From Anaerolineae bacterium (lineage in GTDB: Bacteria; Chloroflexota; Anaerolineae; Aggregatilineales; Phototrophicaceae): DNA of 64,000 nucleotides. Shown in pieces: positions 18,346 to 26,791 of this stretch (its first letter is position 1; every line of letters begins with the position of its first letter). The stretch covers positions 62,001 through 126,000 of the forward strand of contig JAJDUC010000043.1 of assembly GCA_022826865.1 (NCBI GenBank), in the 5' to 3' direction. The notes beneath the pieces are model-generated. The model had not been told where the DNA came from. It saw only the letters and a program-made list of their open reading frames with translations, and ran no database searches. The position numbers and the translations under genes are program-made.

Positions 18346-19575
18346 ATGATCAAAATCAACGAAAACCGACTGCTGCAAGATTTAAGCGAACTTGGGCGCA
18401 TCGGCGCGACCGCGGATGGCGGCGTCAATCGCCCTGCCTTGACGCTTGCCGATATTGAAGCTAGGGCCTGGTATCAGCGCGCCATCGCTGAAGCCGGGTT
18501 GAGTTACGCCATCGACGGCGCCGGCAACCAGTCCGCCATTCTATACAGCGACCCGCCCAGCCCCAAGCGCATCCTTGCCGGCTCGCACCTGGACAGCGTG
18601 CCCGAGGGCGGTCGCTATGACGGCGCGCTGGGTGTGCTGGCAGCCTTGGAAGCGCTGCGCGTCATGCGCGAGAATTCGCTTAAGCCCAGCATTACACTTG
18701 AAGCGGTCAACTTCACGGACGAAGAAGGCGCCATCATGGGCCTGCTGGGCAGCCGCGCTCTTTGCGGGCAGCTCTCGGCTGAAGACTTTGGGCGCAGCAA
18801 GCTGGAAGCGGCGGCGCTTAATCGCCGTTTGTCAGCTGTCGGCATCAGTCAAGAGACCATGCTCGCGGCCCGACGCGATGATGCGCTGGCCTGGGTGGAG
18901 CTGCATATTGAACAGGGAGGGCGCCTGGAATCAAGCGGAATAGATATTGGCGTGGTCGACGCGATTGTCGGCATTCGTTCGCTGCATGTCCGCCTGTCGG
19001 GAGAGGCGGCCCATGCGGGAACGAAACCGATGTCGCAACGCCGCGATGCTTTATGGGGCGCATCCCAGTTTATATTGAGAGCTCGGCAATGGGTGATGGA
19101 TCGACATAGTCCGGGCGTCTGTAATGTTGGCATGATTGACGCGAAGCCGGGCGCCTTTAATATTGTGCCGGCCCAAGTCGACTTCGCCTTGGAATTCCGT
19201 CACGGCTCGGAGGCCGCGCTGGACGCTATGCAAGCGGATCTCGTCGCGCTGCTGGAAGAATGCGCCGCTGAATTTGATCTGGGCGTTGAATACGAGGCGA
19301 CGCCTCCGGCGCATCCCGCCCAAATGAGCGAATCGGTGATGAACGCCATCGAGAGCGCAGCCGACAGGCTCGGCCTGTCCCATCAGCGCATGCTGAGCTT
19401 CGCCGGGCACGACACCCAGAATATGGCTCGAATCGCAGCTGCCGCTATGTATTTTGTTCCTTCGGTCAATGGCGTCAGCCACAACCCCGGCGAATGCACA
19501 AGCGCTGCCGACTGCGTCAATGGCGCGAATCTGATGCTGCATACGCTGCTGGAATTGTTGAAGACCTTAGATTAG
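18346..19575 (+). CDS. hydantoinase/carbamoylase-family amidase (M20-type)
   Basis: 409 residues from ATG at 18346; an upstream in-frame start at 18295 is less likely. It matches N-carbamoyl-L-amino-acid hydrolase/allantoate amidohydrolase: 'GSHLDSVPEGGRYDGALGVLAALEAL' (metal His and Asp), 'NFTDEEGAIMGLLGSRAL' (catalytic Glu pair), 'ELHIEQGGRLE' (metal His), 'GEAAHAGTKPMSQRRDAL', and the terminal 'FVPSVNGVSHNPGECT' (metal His). It hydrolyses a ureido or carbamoyl group; the substrate is undetermined. Its TAG overlaps the TAA of the convergent ALDH16 gene (shared TTAG). Confidence 0.92.
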   Translation: MIKINENRLLQDLSELGRIGATADGGVNRPALTLADIEARAWYQRAIAEAGLSYAIDGAGNQSAILYSDPPSPKRILAGSHLDSVPEGGRYDGALGVLAALEALRVMRENSLKPSITLEAVNFTDEEGAIMGLLGSRALCGQLSAEDFGRSKLEAAALNRRLSAVGISQETMLAARRDDALAWVELHIEQGGRLESSGIDIGVVDAIVGIRSLHVRLSGEAAHAGTKPMSQRRDALWGASQFILRARQWVMDRHSPGVCNVGMIDAKPGAFNIVPAQVDFALEFRHGSEAALDAMQADLVALLEECAAEFDLGVEYEATPPAHPAQMSESVMNAIESAADRLGLSHQRMLSFAGHDTQNMARIAAAAMYFVPSVNGVSHNPGECTSAADCVNGANLMLHTLLELLKTLD

Positions 19576-21983
19576 GCGCCAGTCGGCGCCCAGATATTCT
19601 TGATCTGGATCGCCTCGCGCAAGAATTCGGGCCCGGCGCCTTGGTCCGGATCGCGCCAGTCGCGGTCCAAGCCATAGCTGACCCAAGCGCGTTTGACGTT
19701 GTGCGCGGAACGGGCCTCAACTTGCCGGCTGCCTTCGGCATCGCCGAAATACCAGACGCTGTCCACATCGTCATGCTCAACCAGGGTCTTGGTCAAGTGG
19801 TCGCGATCGCCGCTGACAATGTTCACCACACCCGCCGGCAGGTCCGATGTATCCAGGACCTGGTAGAGATCGGTCGCGCTCAGCGGATAGGGCGGGGATG
19901 GGATGCAGACGACCGTATTGCCGCGCGAGATGGCGGGCGCAACGAGCGAGACAAACGCCAGCAGCGGCGAGGCGTCCGGGCAGGCGATGCCGATGACACC
20001 CACTGGCTCATGGATGGCGGCGACCAGACCGCGCAGGGTCGTCTCCTGCACGGTTCCGCCCGATTTGTCGGCGAAGGCGGCCCAATGAAACAGCCGCTCG
20101 ACAGCCGTATCGACTTCGCGCAAGGCGTCGTCTTCCGCTGTCTGGGTCATCGCGACGAGGCGTCCGGCAAACTCCCCGCGCCGGGCGGTAAGATTTTCTG
20201 CGATGTAGAAGAGGATCTGGGCCCGACTATGCGGCGCGTAATAAGCCCAGTTTCTGGCTTTATGCGCGGCTTCCACGGCGTCGCGTATGTCCTTGCGGTT
20301 GCCATCGCCGGCTTGTCCCGCGAGCGCGCCCGTGGGACTGAGGACCGGCCGCGTATAGTTCCCGTCCGGGCGCTTCTGCGCGCCCCCGATGTACAGCTTC
20401 GCCGTGCGGTCGACGTCCGATGCGGCCGGCGCCGCGCCCAAGGGCATTGGCGTCGGCGGGACATGCGCCCCCCAATCGGCCGGCGGCGCGCCCAGTTGCG
20501 GGCGCGCGCGTTGCAGCCAGCGCGGACGCAGATAAGCGAACAAGCCTTCTTTGCCGCCTTCGCGGCCATAGCCGCTTTCGCGATAGCCGCCGAAACCAGC
20601 GGCGGCATCGAACAGGTTTGTGCTGTTGATCCAGATGCTGCCCGCCTTGATCTTCCGCGCCGTCTCCAGCGCCAGGTTGATGTTTTCGCTCCAGATCGAC
20701 GCGGCCAAGCCATAACGCGTGTTGTTCGCCAATTGGACCGCTTCGTCCGGTGTGCGAAAGCTCATAGCCACCAAGACGGGACCGAAGATCTCTTGCTGCG
20801 CGACCGCGGCCGATGCCTCCAGATTGGTCAGGAGCGTTGGCGGATAAAAGCAGCCGGCCGCCGGCAAGTCTAACTCGGGTTGATAGACATCCGCGCCTTC
20901 GCTGATTCCGCGCTGGACCCACCTGTCAATCGCATCGTATTGAACGGGATCAATCACCGAGCCGATGTCAATGCCTTTGTCGAGCGCATCGCCCAGGCGC
21001 AACTGCGACATGCGCGTCTTCAAGCGGGCGATGAAGGCGTCGGCGATATTCTCCTGCGTCAGCAAGCGCGAGCCGGCGCAGCAGACCTCGCCCTGATTGA
21101 AGAAGATCGCGTCGACCAAGCCTTCGATTGCGCCCTCGAGGTCGGCGTCGTCGTAGACGATAAAGGGCGATTTGCCGCCCAGCTCCAACGTCAGCTTAAC
21201 GCCGGCGCCGGCGGTGGCCTGCCGGATATGTCGCCCGACGGCGGTCGAGCCGGTGAAGGCGATCTTGTCCAGGTCGCCATGAGCCACCAGCGCCGCGCCT
21301 GCTTCATCGCCGCCGGTCACGATATTGACCACGCCTGGCGGCAAACCAGCTTCGGCGATGATCTCGGCGAATAGCAGTGCGCTCAAGGGTGTGTAGGGCG
21401 CGGGTTTGATGACTACTGTGTTGCCGGTGGCCAGGGCGGGCGCGATCTTCCAAGCCAGCATCAAGAGCGGGAAATTCCAGGGGATCACCTGGCCGACCAC
21501 GCCGAGCGGGACATAATCCGCCAGTTCCGTTTCCATCAGTTGCGCCCAGCCGGCATGATAATAAAAATGGCGCGCGACCAACGGGATGTCGATATCGCGT
21601 GATTCGCGGATGGGCTTGCCATTGTCGAGGCTTTCGACCACTGCCAGCAAGCGCGCGTGCTTCTGGATATTGCGGGCGATGGCATAGAGGTGGCGCGCGC
21701 GCTGATGCGGGCTGTGGGCGGACCAGGCCGCCTGCGCGCCGCGGGCGGCGGCTACGGCGGCGTCGATGTCGGCGGCGCCGGCATCGGCAACCTGCGCCAA
21801 GGTTTCGCCGCGGGCCGGGTTGCTGACGGAGAGCCTGTTGCCCTCGACTGGCGGCGTCCACTGGTTGTTGATGAAGAGATCGAATTGGCGGCTGTGCGCG
21901 TCGAGCCAGGCGACCGCGGCGGCGTCGGACTCCGGCGCGGGTCCGTAGGTCATGCTGTGGAAGAGTTCGGCTATCTGGGGCAT
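19572..21983 (-). CDS. two-domain aldehyde dehydrogenase, ALDH16 family
   Basis: 803 residues from ATG at 21983, with GAGGGGAC upstream. The N-terminal ALDH domain (about 35-500) is complete: 'VIPWNFPLLMLAWKIAPALA' (oxyanion Asn), 'FTGSTAVGRHI', 'TLELGGKSPFIV' (general-base Glu) and 'FNQGEVCCAGSRL' (nucleophile Cys). A second ALDH-like domain (about 540-800) keeps the coenzyme-fold strands ('VGVIGIACPDASPLLAFVSLV') but has no catalytic block. This double layout and length match ALDH16, whose bacterial members retain the active Cys that human ALDH16A1 lacks. It oxidises aldehydes with NAD; substrate unknown. Confidence 0.9.
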   Translation of the reverse strand: MPQIAELFHSMTYGPAPESDAAAVAWLDAHSRQFDLFINNQWTPPVEGNRLSVSNPARGETLAQVADAGAADIDAAVAAARGAQAAWSAHSPHQRARHLYAIARNIQKHARLLAVVESLDNGKPIRESRDIDIPLVARHFYYHAGWAQLMETELADYVPLGVVGQVIPWNFPLLMLAWKIAPALATGNTVVIKPAPYTPLSALLFAEIIAEAGLPPGVVNIVTGGDEAGAALVAHGDLDKIAFTGSTAVGRHIRQATAGAGVKLTLELGGKSPFIVYDDADLEGAIEGLVDAIFFNQGEVCCAGSRLLTQENIADAFIARLKTRMSQLRLGDALDKGIDIGSVIDPVQYDAIDRWVQRGISEGADVYQPELDLPAAGCFYPPTLLTNLEASAAVAQQEIFGPVLVAMSFRTPDEAVQLANNTRYGLAASIWSENINLALETARKIKAGSIWINSTNLFDAAAGFGGYRESGYGREGGKEGLFAYLRPRWLQRARPQLGAPPADWGAHVPPTPMPLGAAPAASDVDRTAKLYIGGAQKRPDGNYTRPVLSPTGALAGQAGDGNRKDIRDAVEAAHKARNWAYYAPHSRAQILFYIAENLTARRGEFAGRLVAMTQTAEDDALREVDTAVERLFHWAAFADKSGGTVQETTLRGLVAAIHEPVGVIGIACPDASPLLAFVSLVAPAISRGNTVVCIPSPPYPLSATDLYQVLDTSDLPAGVVNIVSGDRDHLTKTLVEHDDVDSVWYFGDAEGSRQVEARSAHNVKRAWVSYGLDRDWRDPDQGAGPEFLREAIQIKNIWAPTGA

Positions 21984-22071
21984 GGCATTTTGTCCCCTCG
22001 CGAAACTTTACCGTGGATTCTGCATATCACTTTTAGAATTAAGTCTTGTGCAGTCGGGTCATCAGTTTTGG

Positions 22072-22614
22072 TCACACTGGAATCCTGAAGTTCAGCTCGC
22101 GAATCAAGCGAAAAGTATTCAGGTGCTGAATGCCTAACAGGTCGCAAACGAGAGTAATCTTGCGGTTTTCAGGCTTTGGCAGTGTATTTCCTTTAGTTTG
22201 AACACTTTCCATTGTCACGACACTCCGGCTGTCTGGACTTGCAAGAGCGTAAGCAATCAGAAATGGATCCGCGGGCTCAGAAAAGAGACCGGAGAGACGA
22301 ACATCGTTTATCGGCGTGCCATACCCTTGGTCGTAAGTTCGTATCAGGTTATCGTGGCCAAGCTCTTCAGGTAGCTCCAGAGTAGTCCTGTTTAGTGCCA
22401 CCCATTCCGCTAAATCATCTAGAGGTATGTCATCGGGAGTATCGCGTCCCAAGACCTCTTCTATTACTTGTGGTGGCAACTTTAAGTTGCCTGCTTGAGA
22501 GTGAAAAAGAAGCCATCTCCAGAATTGGGGTATACGGTCTATCGGATAATACTTGTTTTTTGCGTCAATGAGGACACTGGTGTCTAACAAGAATAGCAAA
22601 GCCGTAATCCTCAA
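22072..22614 (-). CDS. DUF4411 (PIN-like) protein, probable toxin
   Basis: 180 residues from TTG at 22614, which overlaps the TGA of the upstream gene (TTGA). The start 'LFLLDTSVLIDAKNKYYPIDRIPQFW' is the PIN-fold first strand with its acidic metal ligand (Asp-Thr-Ser). Later acids sit in 'VIEEVLGRDTPDD' and 'SEPADPFLIAYALA', followed by 'VVTMESVQ' and 'KITLVCDLLGIQHLNTF', the DUF4411 pattern. PIN-like proteins of this kind are presumed RNases. Paired with the Xre-ImmA gene. Confidence 0.85.
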   Translation of the reverse strand: MRITALLFLLDTSVLIDAKNKYYPIDRIPQFWRWLLFHSQAGNLKLPPQVIEEVLGRDTPDDIPLDDLAEWVALNRTTLELPEELGHDNLIRTYDQGYGTPINDVRLSGLFSEPADPFLIAYALASPDSRSVVTMESVQTKGNTLPKPENRKITLVCDLLGIQHLNTFRLIRELNFRIPV

Positions 22615-23801
22615 ACTTGATCCGGGTGTAGTAGCGCATGGACACGTGTCGGTGCTACGCCGAGGACCAACGCCGCTCGAGAAGGTGTCAAATGACCCGA
22701 ATCCACAAATTGCTTAGTGACTTTGAGGAGCGCCTTGCCTAGCTGGAAGCGGCGCATAACGTAGTAATTTGGCCCACCGCCTTTTGCTTGCTTTACATCG
22801 CGACCGTTTTTCGATCCGGCTAGCTTATTGTGATCGAATACCGAGTTTAGCTTTTGCCAAAGCTGGAGATCAATCTTTTGAGCCTGATAAAGTGAATACG
22901 CCGCCATTGATCTATTGAGCTTCTTGCAATTAGCAATGCTGTCAAGCTGGTCTGTCAGCTTCATGATATTGTTGTTGGGATCTAACTCTATCGTCTCTAT
23001 TTCGTGCGCTGGGAATAGAATCTCCCTCGCTACCCCGCCGCAAAAAGTTTCGATTCGCTGTTCGCCCCCATAACCGGAGATGCCACTTGAGCCCATCCAA
23101 AGATGCGCCACTTCATGCAAGGCCGTAAAGCTCCAAGCGGAAACAGCGTCATTGCGGTTGATAACGATGAAGGGCGCCAAATCATCAGAATAGATGAAGC
23201 CGCGAAATACGTCAGTGGATATGGTTGTGTGATGACTCCCCAAGTCGCTCAAGAGTAGGAGAAAGATGCGGCAGTTTTCCATTCGTTCCCGCAAGTATGC
23301 AAAGGCTTGTTGAAATGAATTTGCCTTGCGAAACGTCTCAATATCGAATGCCAATGTCTTCCGTATATTGTTTGCCACTTCATTTACGCCCATCGACAAG
23401 GTCGCCGAATTTACGAAGTCCAGGGGCTCAACGTGTTCTTCATCCATTGCGTCCCTTATCAAGTTCTGAGCCACCCTTACATTTCGCATCAAGAGCTTCA
23501 AATGAGCTTCACCCTTTGCGTCTGCGGTCCGTCGTGGAGAAATCCTGAAGTCCTCGCCCTGATCAACTTCAGCCGGAGGTTGGTTTAAGTAGAAGACTAG
23601 CGGCGGTTGGTAATAGGCCTTAGCCATTCTAGTCAGTTGCGATGTGGTAGGCATGACGACCCCGGCCTCCAGCAAGCGCAGTTTTTCCGCAGCTGTCCGC
23701 CGTTTTGTATCGCGGAAGCCAAGTTTGTGCGCCGCTTCGTCGATGGTCAAAGCCGCATTTTCGCGCGCCCAAGTTAGTATTTCCGGATTGACCGCAATCA
23801 T
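22611..23801 (-). CDS. Xre-family HTH with ImmA/IrrE-type metallopeptidase domain
   Basis: 396 residues from ATG at 23801, with GAGG 10 bases upstream; a GTG at 23816 is the alternative. Residues about 5-70 form an Xre helix-turn-helix ('PEILTWARENAALTIDEAAHKLGF'). The middle carries the ImmA/IrrE zinc motif HExxH in 'SFTALHEVAHLWMGSSG'. The tail 'GHLTPSRAALVLGVAPTRVHALL' is a second helix-turn-helix-like stretch. Such proteins act as antitoxin/regulator for DUF4411 toxins. Overlap of 4 bases with the downstream gene indicates translational coupling. The pair is more AT-rich than its surroundings. Confidence 0.88.
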   Translation of the reverse strand: MIAVNPEILTWARENAALTIDEAAHKLGFRDTKRRTAAEKLRLLEAGVVMPTTSQLTRMAKAYYQPPLVFYLNQPPAEVDQGEDFRISPRRTADAKGEAHLKLLMRNVRVAQNLIRDAMDEEHVEPLDFVNSATLSMGVNEVANNIRKTLAFDIETFRKANSFQQAFAYLRERMENCRIFLLLLSDLGSHHTTISTDVFRGFIYSDDLAPFIVINRNDAVSAWSFTALHEVAHLWMGSSGISGYGGEQRIETFCGGVAREILFPAHEIETIELDPNNNIMKLTDQLDSIANCKKLNRSMAAYSLYQAQKIDLQLWQKLNSVFDHNKLAGSKNGRDVKQAKGGGPNYYVMRRFQLGKALLKVTKQFVDSGHLTPSRAALVLGVAPTRVHALLHPDQV

Positions 23802-23943
23802 TTGCTTGGTCCTCACCTACTGCAACAAATTATAGTACCCCAATACTCTCTTGCCAACGAAGACAAGCAATTACGTACTGTCCGTGCCCAAGTTTGTCTG
23901 ATACTGTCAGCCGAGATTCTTGTCAGACTCTAGGAGCCAGCCC

Positions 23944-24468
23944 ATGCCCAAGCAATACAGCGGCGCGCCCGCCATGCAGATCGACGACAAGAAGACATAC
24001 CGCGCCGTCATGAACACCAGCAAAGGCGCCATCAATATAGACCTCTTCGCCGACCGCGCGCCGGTCACCGTCAACAACTTCGTATTCCTGGCCCGGGACG
24101 GCTTTTACGACGGCGTCATCTTCCACCGCGTCCTGGAGGGATTCATGGCCCAAGGCGGCGACCCCACCGGCAGCGGACGGGGCGGACCCGGCTATCGCTG
24201 GGATGACGAGGCCTCCGCCTTGGCTATCCGGCACGACGCGCCGGGCAGTCTTAGCATGGCGAATGCCGGGCCCGATACCAATGGCTCGCAGTTTTTCATC
24301 ACCTTTGTGCCCACGCCGCACTTGGATGGCCGCCACGCCGTCTTTGGTCGAGTTGCCGACGCGGCCAGCTTGCAGGTGCTGAACACTCTGCAACGGGTTG
24401 ATCCGCAGCGCCCGGACCCGGCCATAGCGCCCGATTCCATCATGTCGATCACTGTGACTGAAGAATAG
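23944..24468 (+). CDS. peptidyl-prolyl cis-trans isomerase, cyclophilin type
   Basis: 174 residues from ATG at 23944, with AGGAG 8 bases upstream. Cyclophilin blocks are intact: '[49 protein letters not shown]' spans the active Arg ('FHR') and '[21 protein letters not shown]' follows, then '[11 protein letters not shown]'. No signal peptide, so cytosolic. It catalyses proline isomerisation during folding. Stands alone. Confidence 0.95.
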   Translation: MPKQYSGAPAMQIDDKKTYRAVMNTSKGAINIDLFADRAPVTVNNFVFLARDGFYDGVIFHRVLEGFMAQGGDPTGSGRGGPGYRWDDEASALAIRHDAPGSLSMANAGPDTNGSQFFITFVPTPHLDGRHAVFGRVADAASLQVLNTLQRVDPQRPDPAIAPDSIMSITVTEE

Positions 24469-24927
24469 GGCGACCAGCTCTTCCATCCGGTGACACAGAA
24501 TTGTCAGACCGTCGATCGCAGGGCGCGATTGCCAAGCTGAATTGATGTTGAAAACCCGTGTCACAGCAGCGGCATGCAGCCCAAAGGGCCTTGTCGAATC
24601 GCTCGCCCCGCCTGAGGCGCCGCCGCGCTCGCGGCCGACGGCTGACCGGTTGCCACTGCGGGCAGCGTCTTCATTTAGGGCAGTCAGACCTGGCGCGCCC
24701 GGATCAAAGGCTGACAGTCTGCGATGAGATTCAGCTAATTTCTTCGTTAGAAAATATCATAATAAGACGTTGTATATTTCCGAAAACTGCGTTAACATGC
24801 GTTTTCCATCGATAATATTCATCCGGTGCCTGGACCAACGTGATAGCAGGTAACATTACTCAGAAGCCCTCTGGAACACAGGCTTGGCGTTGCCCTTGTG
24901 ATATGATGCGCGTGGAAAGGTATCGGT
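24469..24927. other. 459-base intergenic region, AT-rich toward its end
   Basis: No coding frame with convincing composition is seen. The last 200 bases become AT-rich and are presumably the promoter region of the BTAD regulator. GGAAAGG precedes that gene's ATG by 8 bases. No repeat or hairpin stands out. Confidence 0.6.
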
Positions 24928-26220
24928 ATGTTGTCGCATGAAGTCACGAGTGTCTCATTCGAGTCATTCAGAGCGTCTTCCGCGGGCAAGAAGGTTGTCC
25001 TGCTCTATCCCTGGGCGAATTTCCGCAATGTCTTCTTGAGCTACTTTCTGAATGATTTGGCGGAAGGCCTCCTCTATTACAGGATTACCGAACACAACCC
25101 GGTCATGCGCGATTGGCTGCGGGGATTGCTCGAAGAGATCCGTCTGGTGAGCACGGACTTCGGTAAAGAATTAAGCGCTGCTCTGCCGGAGGGGACCGCG
25201 GGGGATTGCGGCAAGGCTTTAGCTGCGGATATGGCCGGGCTGGAGTTTGAACGGGTGGTTTTGTTCCTGGACGAGTTGGATCGTGTCGCGCAGGATGAAG
25301 ACTTTCGCCAATTCATAAACGCGCTGGTGGACAATCTGCCAGACAACGCGCTGTTGACGGTGAATTCGCGCCATCTGACCTACGAACCCTGGATTAACTG
25401 GGTGAACCGCGACGAGGTGGCGGTCCTGGGCGTCGCTCACCGGAGCAGCGATCTGCTCTTTACTAAAGAAACGACTTTGAAGCCGCAACTGGAGATATAC
25501 GCCTTTGGCCGCGGGCACGCTGTCTCCAACGGCCGGGAAATCGGCAGTTGGGATGGCGCCTTGCCCCGCAATCTCTTTTTCTACTTCATTGACAATCCCT
25601 TGGTCACTCGCGACCAGATTTTTGAAGTATTCTGGCCCAAGTTGTCGGTCCGCGACGCGACAAATGTATTTCATGTGACGAAGCGCAAAATCACCGAGCG
25701 CATTTCAATGCATGTGGGCGATGGTCAGAATTATGAGTTGACCAACTACTCGACGGGTTTCTATGTGCCCAGCGCCAAGATCGCGCGTCACTATGATGTG
25801 GCCGATTTTGAGAGGGCGATGGAAGGCGCCATGCTGTCGAACGATCAGCATGAGCGCGAGTTGCTGTACAGGCATGCAATCGACATTTACAAGGCGCCTT
25901 TTCTGCACCCGGTCACGCTGCCCTGGGTCGTCGCCAGGCGCAAGCAATTGCAGTCGATGTACGCTGAAGCGCTAATTGGAATGGCGCGCGTCAAGCGGGA
26001 TGCGGAAGCTTGGGAGGCGGCTCTGGGCTACTTCGCGCGCGCCTTGAAAGAGGCGCCGCATCGCGAAGATATACATCGCGGCGCGATGCAAATGTACATC
26101 AACCTCGGCCGCAACGCCGACGCCGTCCAACAATACCGGCACCTTGAACGGCTGCTCAAGCGCAAACTCGGTGTTAAGCCAGCGCGGGAGACGCAGGATT
26201 TGCTCAATCAGATACAATAA
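24928..26220 (+). CDS. BTAD-domain regulator with degenerate ATPase-like N-terminus
   Basis: 430 residues from ATG at 24928. Residues 1-185 resemble a P-loop/STAND-type fold ('KKVVLLYPWANFRNVFLSYF', and a Walker-B-like 'RVVLFLDELDRV') but no Walker A GxxxxGK[ST] is present. Residues about 205-280 are a winged-helix-like region ('LVTRDQIFEVFWPKLSVRDATNVFHVTKRKI') typical of the OmpR-type DNA-binding part of SARP/LuxR-like regulators. Residues about 290-430 are a BTAD helical repeat domain ('ALKEAPHREDIHRGAMQMYINLGRNADAVQQY'). It is likely a transcription factor; target unknown. Confidence 0.75.
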   Translation: MLSHEVTSVSFESFRASSAGKKVVLLYPWANFRNVFLSYFLNDLAEGLLYYRITEHNPVMRDWLRGLLEEIRLVSTDFGKELSAALPEGTAGDCGKALAADMAGLEFERVVLFLDELDRVAQDEDFRQFINALVDNLPDNALLTVNSRHLTYEPWINWVNRDEVAVLGVAHRSSDLLFTKETTLKPQLEIYAFGRGHAVSNGREIGSWDGALPRNLFFYFIDNPLVTRDQIFEVFWPKLSVRDATNVFHVTKRKITERISMHVGDGQNYELTNYSTGFYVPSAKIARHYDVADFERAMEGAMLSNDQHERELLYRHAIDIYKAPFLHPVTLPWVVARRKQLQSMYAEALIGMARVKRDAEAWEAALGYFARALKEAPHREDIHRGAMQMYINLGRNADAVQQYRHLERLLKRKLGVKPARETQDLLNQIQ

Positions 26221-26332
26221 TCTGTGCATGCTATTCCGATTCGCAATATGAACGGATGCAACCCAGTCTCTTGACCATCTCGAGATGATACAATGCCTTG
26301 CCCGGGCGAAGCCTATATCAGTTGGACGGCGG

Positions 26333-26791
26333 ATGATGCGGATGCCATTTAACCAAGCTTTCGGACCGCGGCGGCAGGAAAGGCAAATCCTGTCGGCGCC
26401 GGGAAATACGGGCGAATATCGCGGCGTAATGCTGGCTTCCTTGCTCATGTTCGTGGTCGGGTGGGGCGGGTTGATTTACCTCATCGTGAATACCCGTCCG
26501 CGAATCGGCGGCGAGATCTGGCTCTTTTTTATTCTTCTGCAAATTGCGATGACCGGTTCGGCGATCCCCTTCGTTCGCTTGTTTTGCGCGCGGCGGACAA
26601 GCAGCCCGGATGAGCAGCCCTTAACCGGCATTGTCGTGCGGCGCAGCGTTTGGATCGGCATCATCGTCGTCACCTGCGCCTGGCTGATGATCCCGCGTTA
26701 CCTGACCCTGCCTATCTTCTTAATTGTGAGTCTGCTCTTTGTCGTGATTGAGATTTTTCTGCGCAACCGCGAGTTAGCGCATGAACGGTAG
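26333..26791 (+). CDS. hypothetical four-helix membrane protein
   Basis: 152 residues from ATG at 26333 (26336 and 26342 are alternatives). Four hydrophobic helices are predicted in two pairs: 'VMLASLLMFVVGWGGLIYLIV', 'WLFFILLQIAMTGSAIPFV', 'VWIGIIVVTCAWLMI' and 'LPIFLIVSLLFVVIEIFL'. No family is recognised. Its end overlaps the selA start by 11 bases, so the two are translationally coupled. Confidence 0.65.
   Translation: MMRMPFNQAFGPRRQERQILSAPGNTGEYRGVMLASLLMFVVGWGGLIYLIVNTRPRIGGEIWLFFILLQIAMTGSAIPFVRLFCARRTSSPDEQPLTGIVVRRSVWIGIIVVTCAWLMIPRYLTLPIFLIVSLLFVVIEIFLRNRELAHER

Noticed and set aside
19494..20873. 459-residue plus-strand frame opposite the ALDH16 gene
   Set aside because: Antisense shadow; the minus-strand protein has full ALDH motifs.
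24542..24815. Short plus-strand frames of 61 and 85 codons after the cyclophilin gene
   Set aside because: Arg/Ser-rich, no ribosome site, no recognisable features; region left as intergenic.
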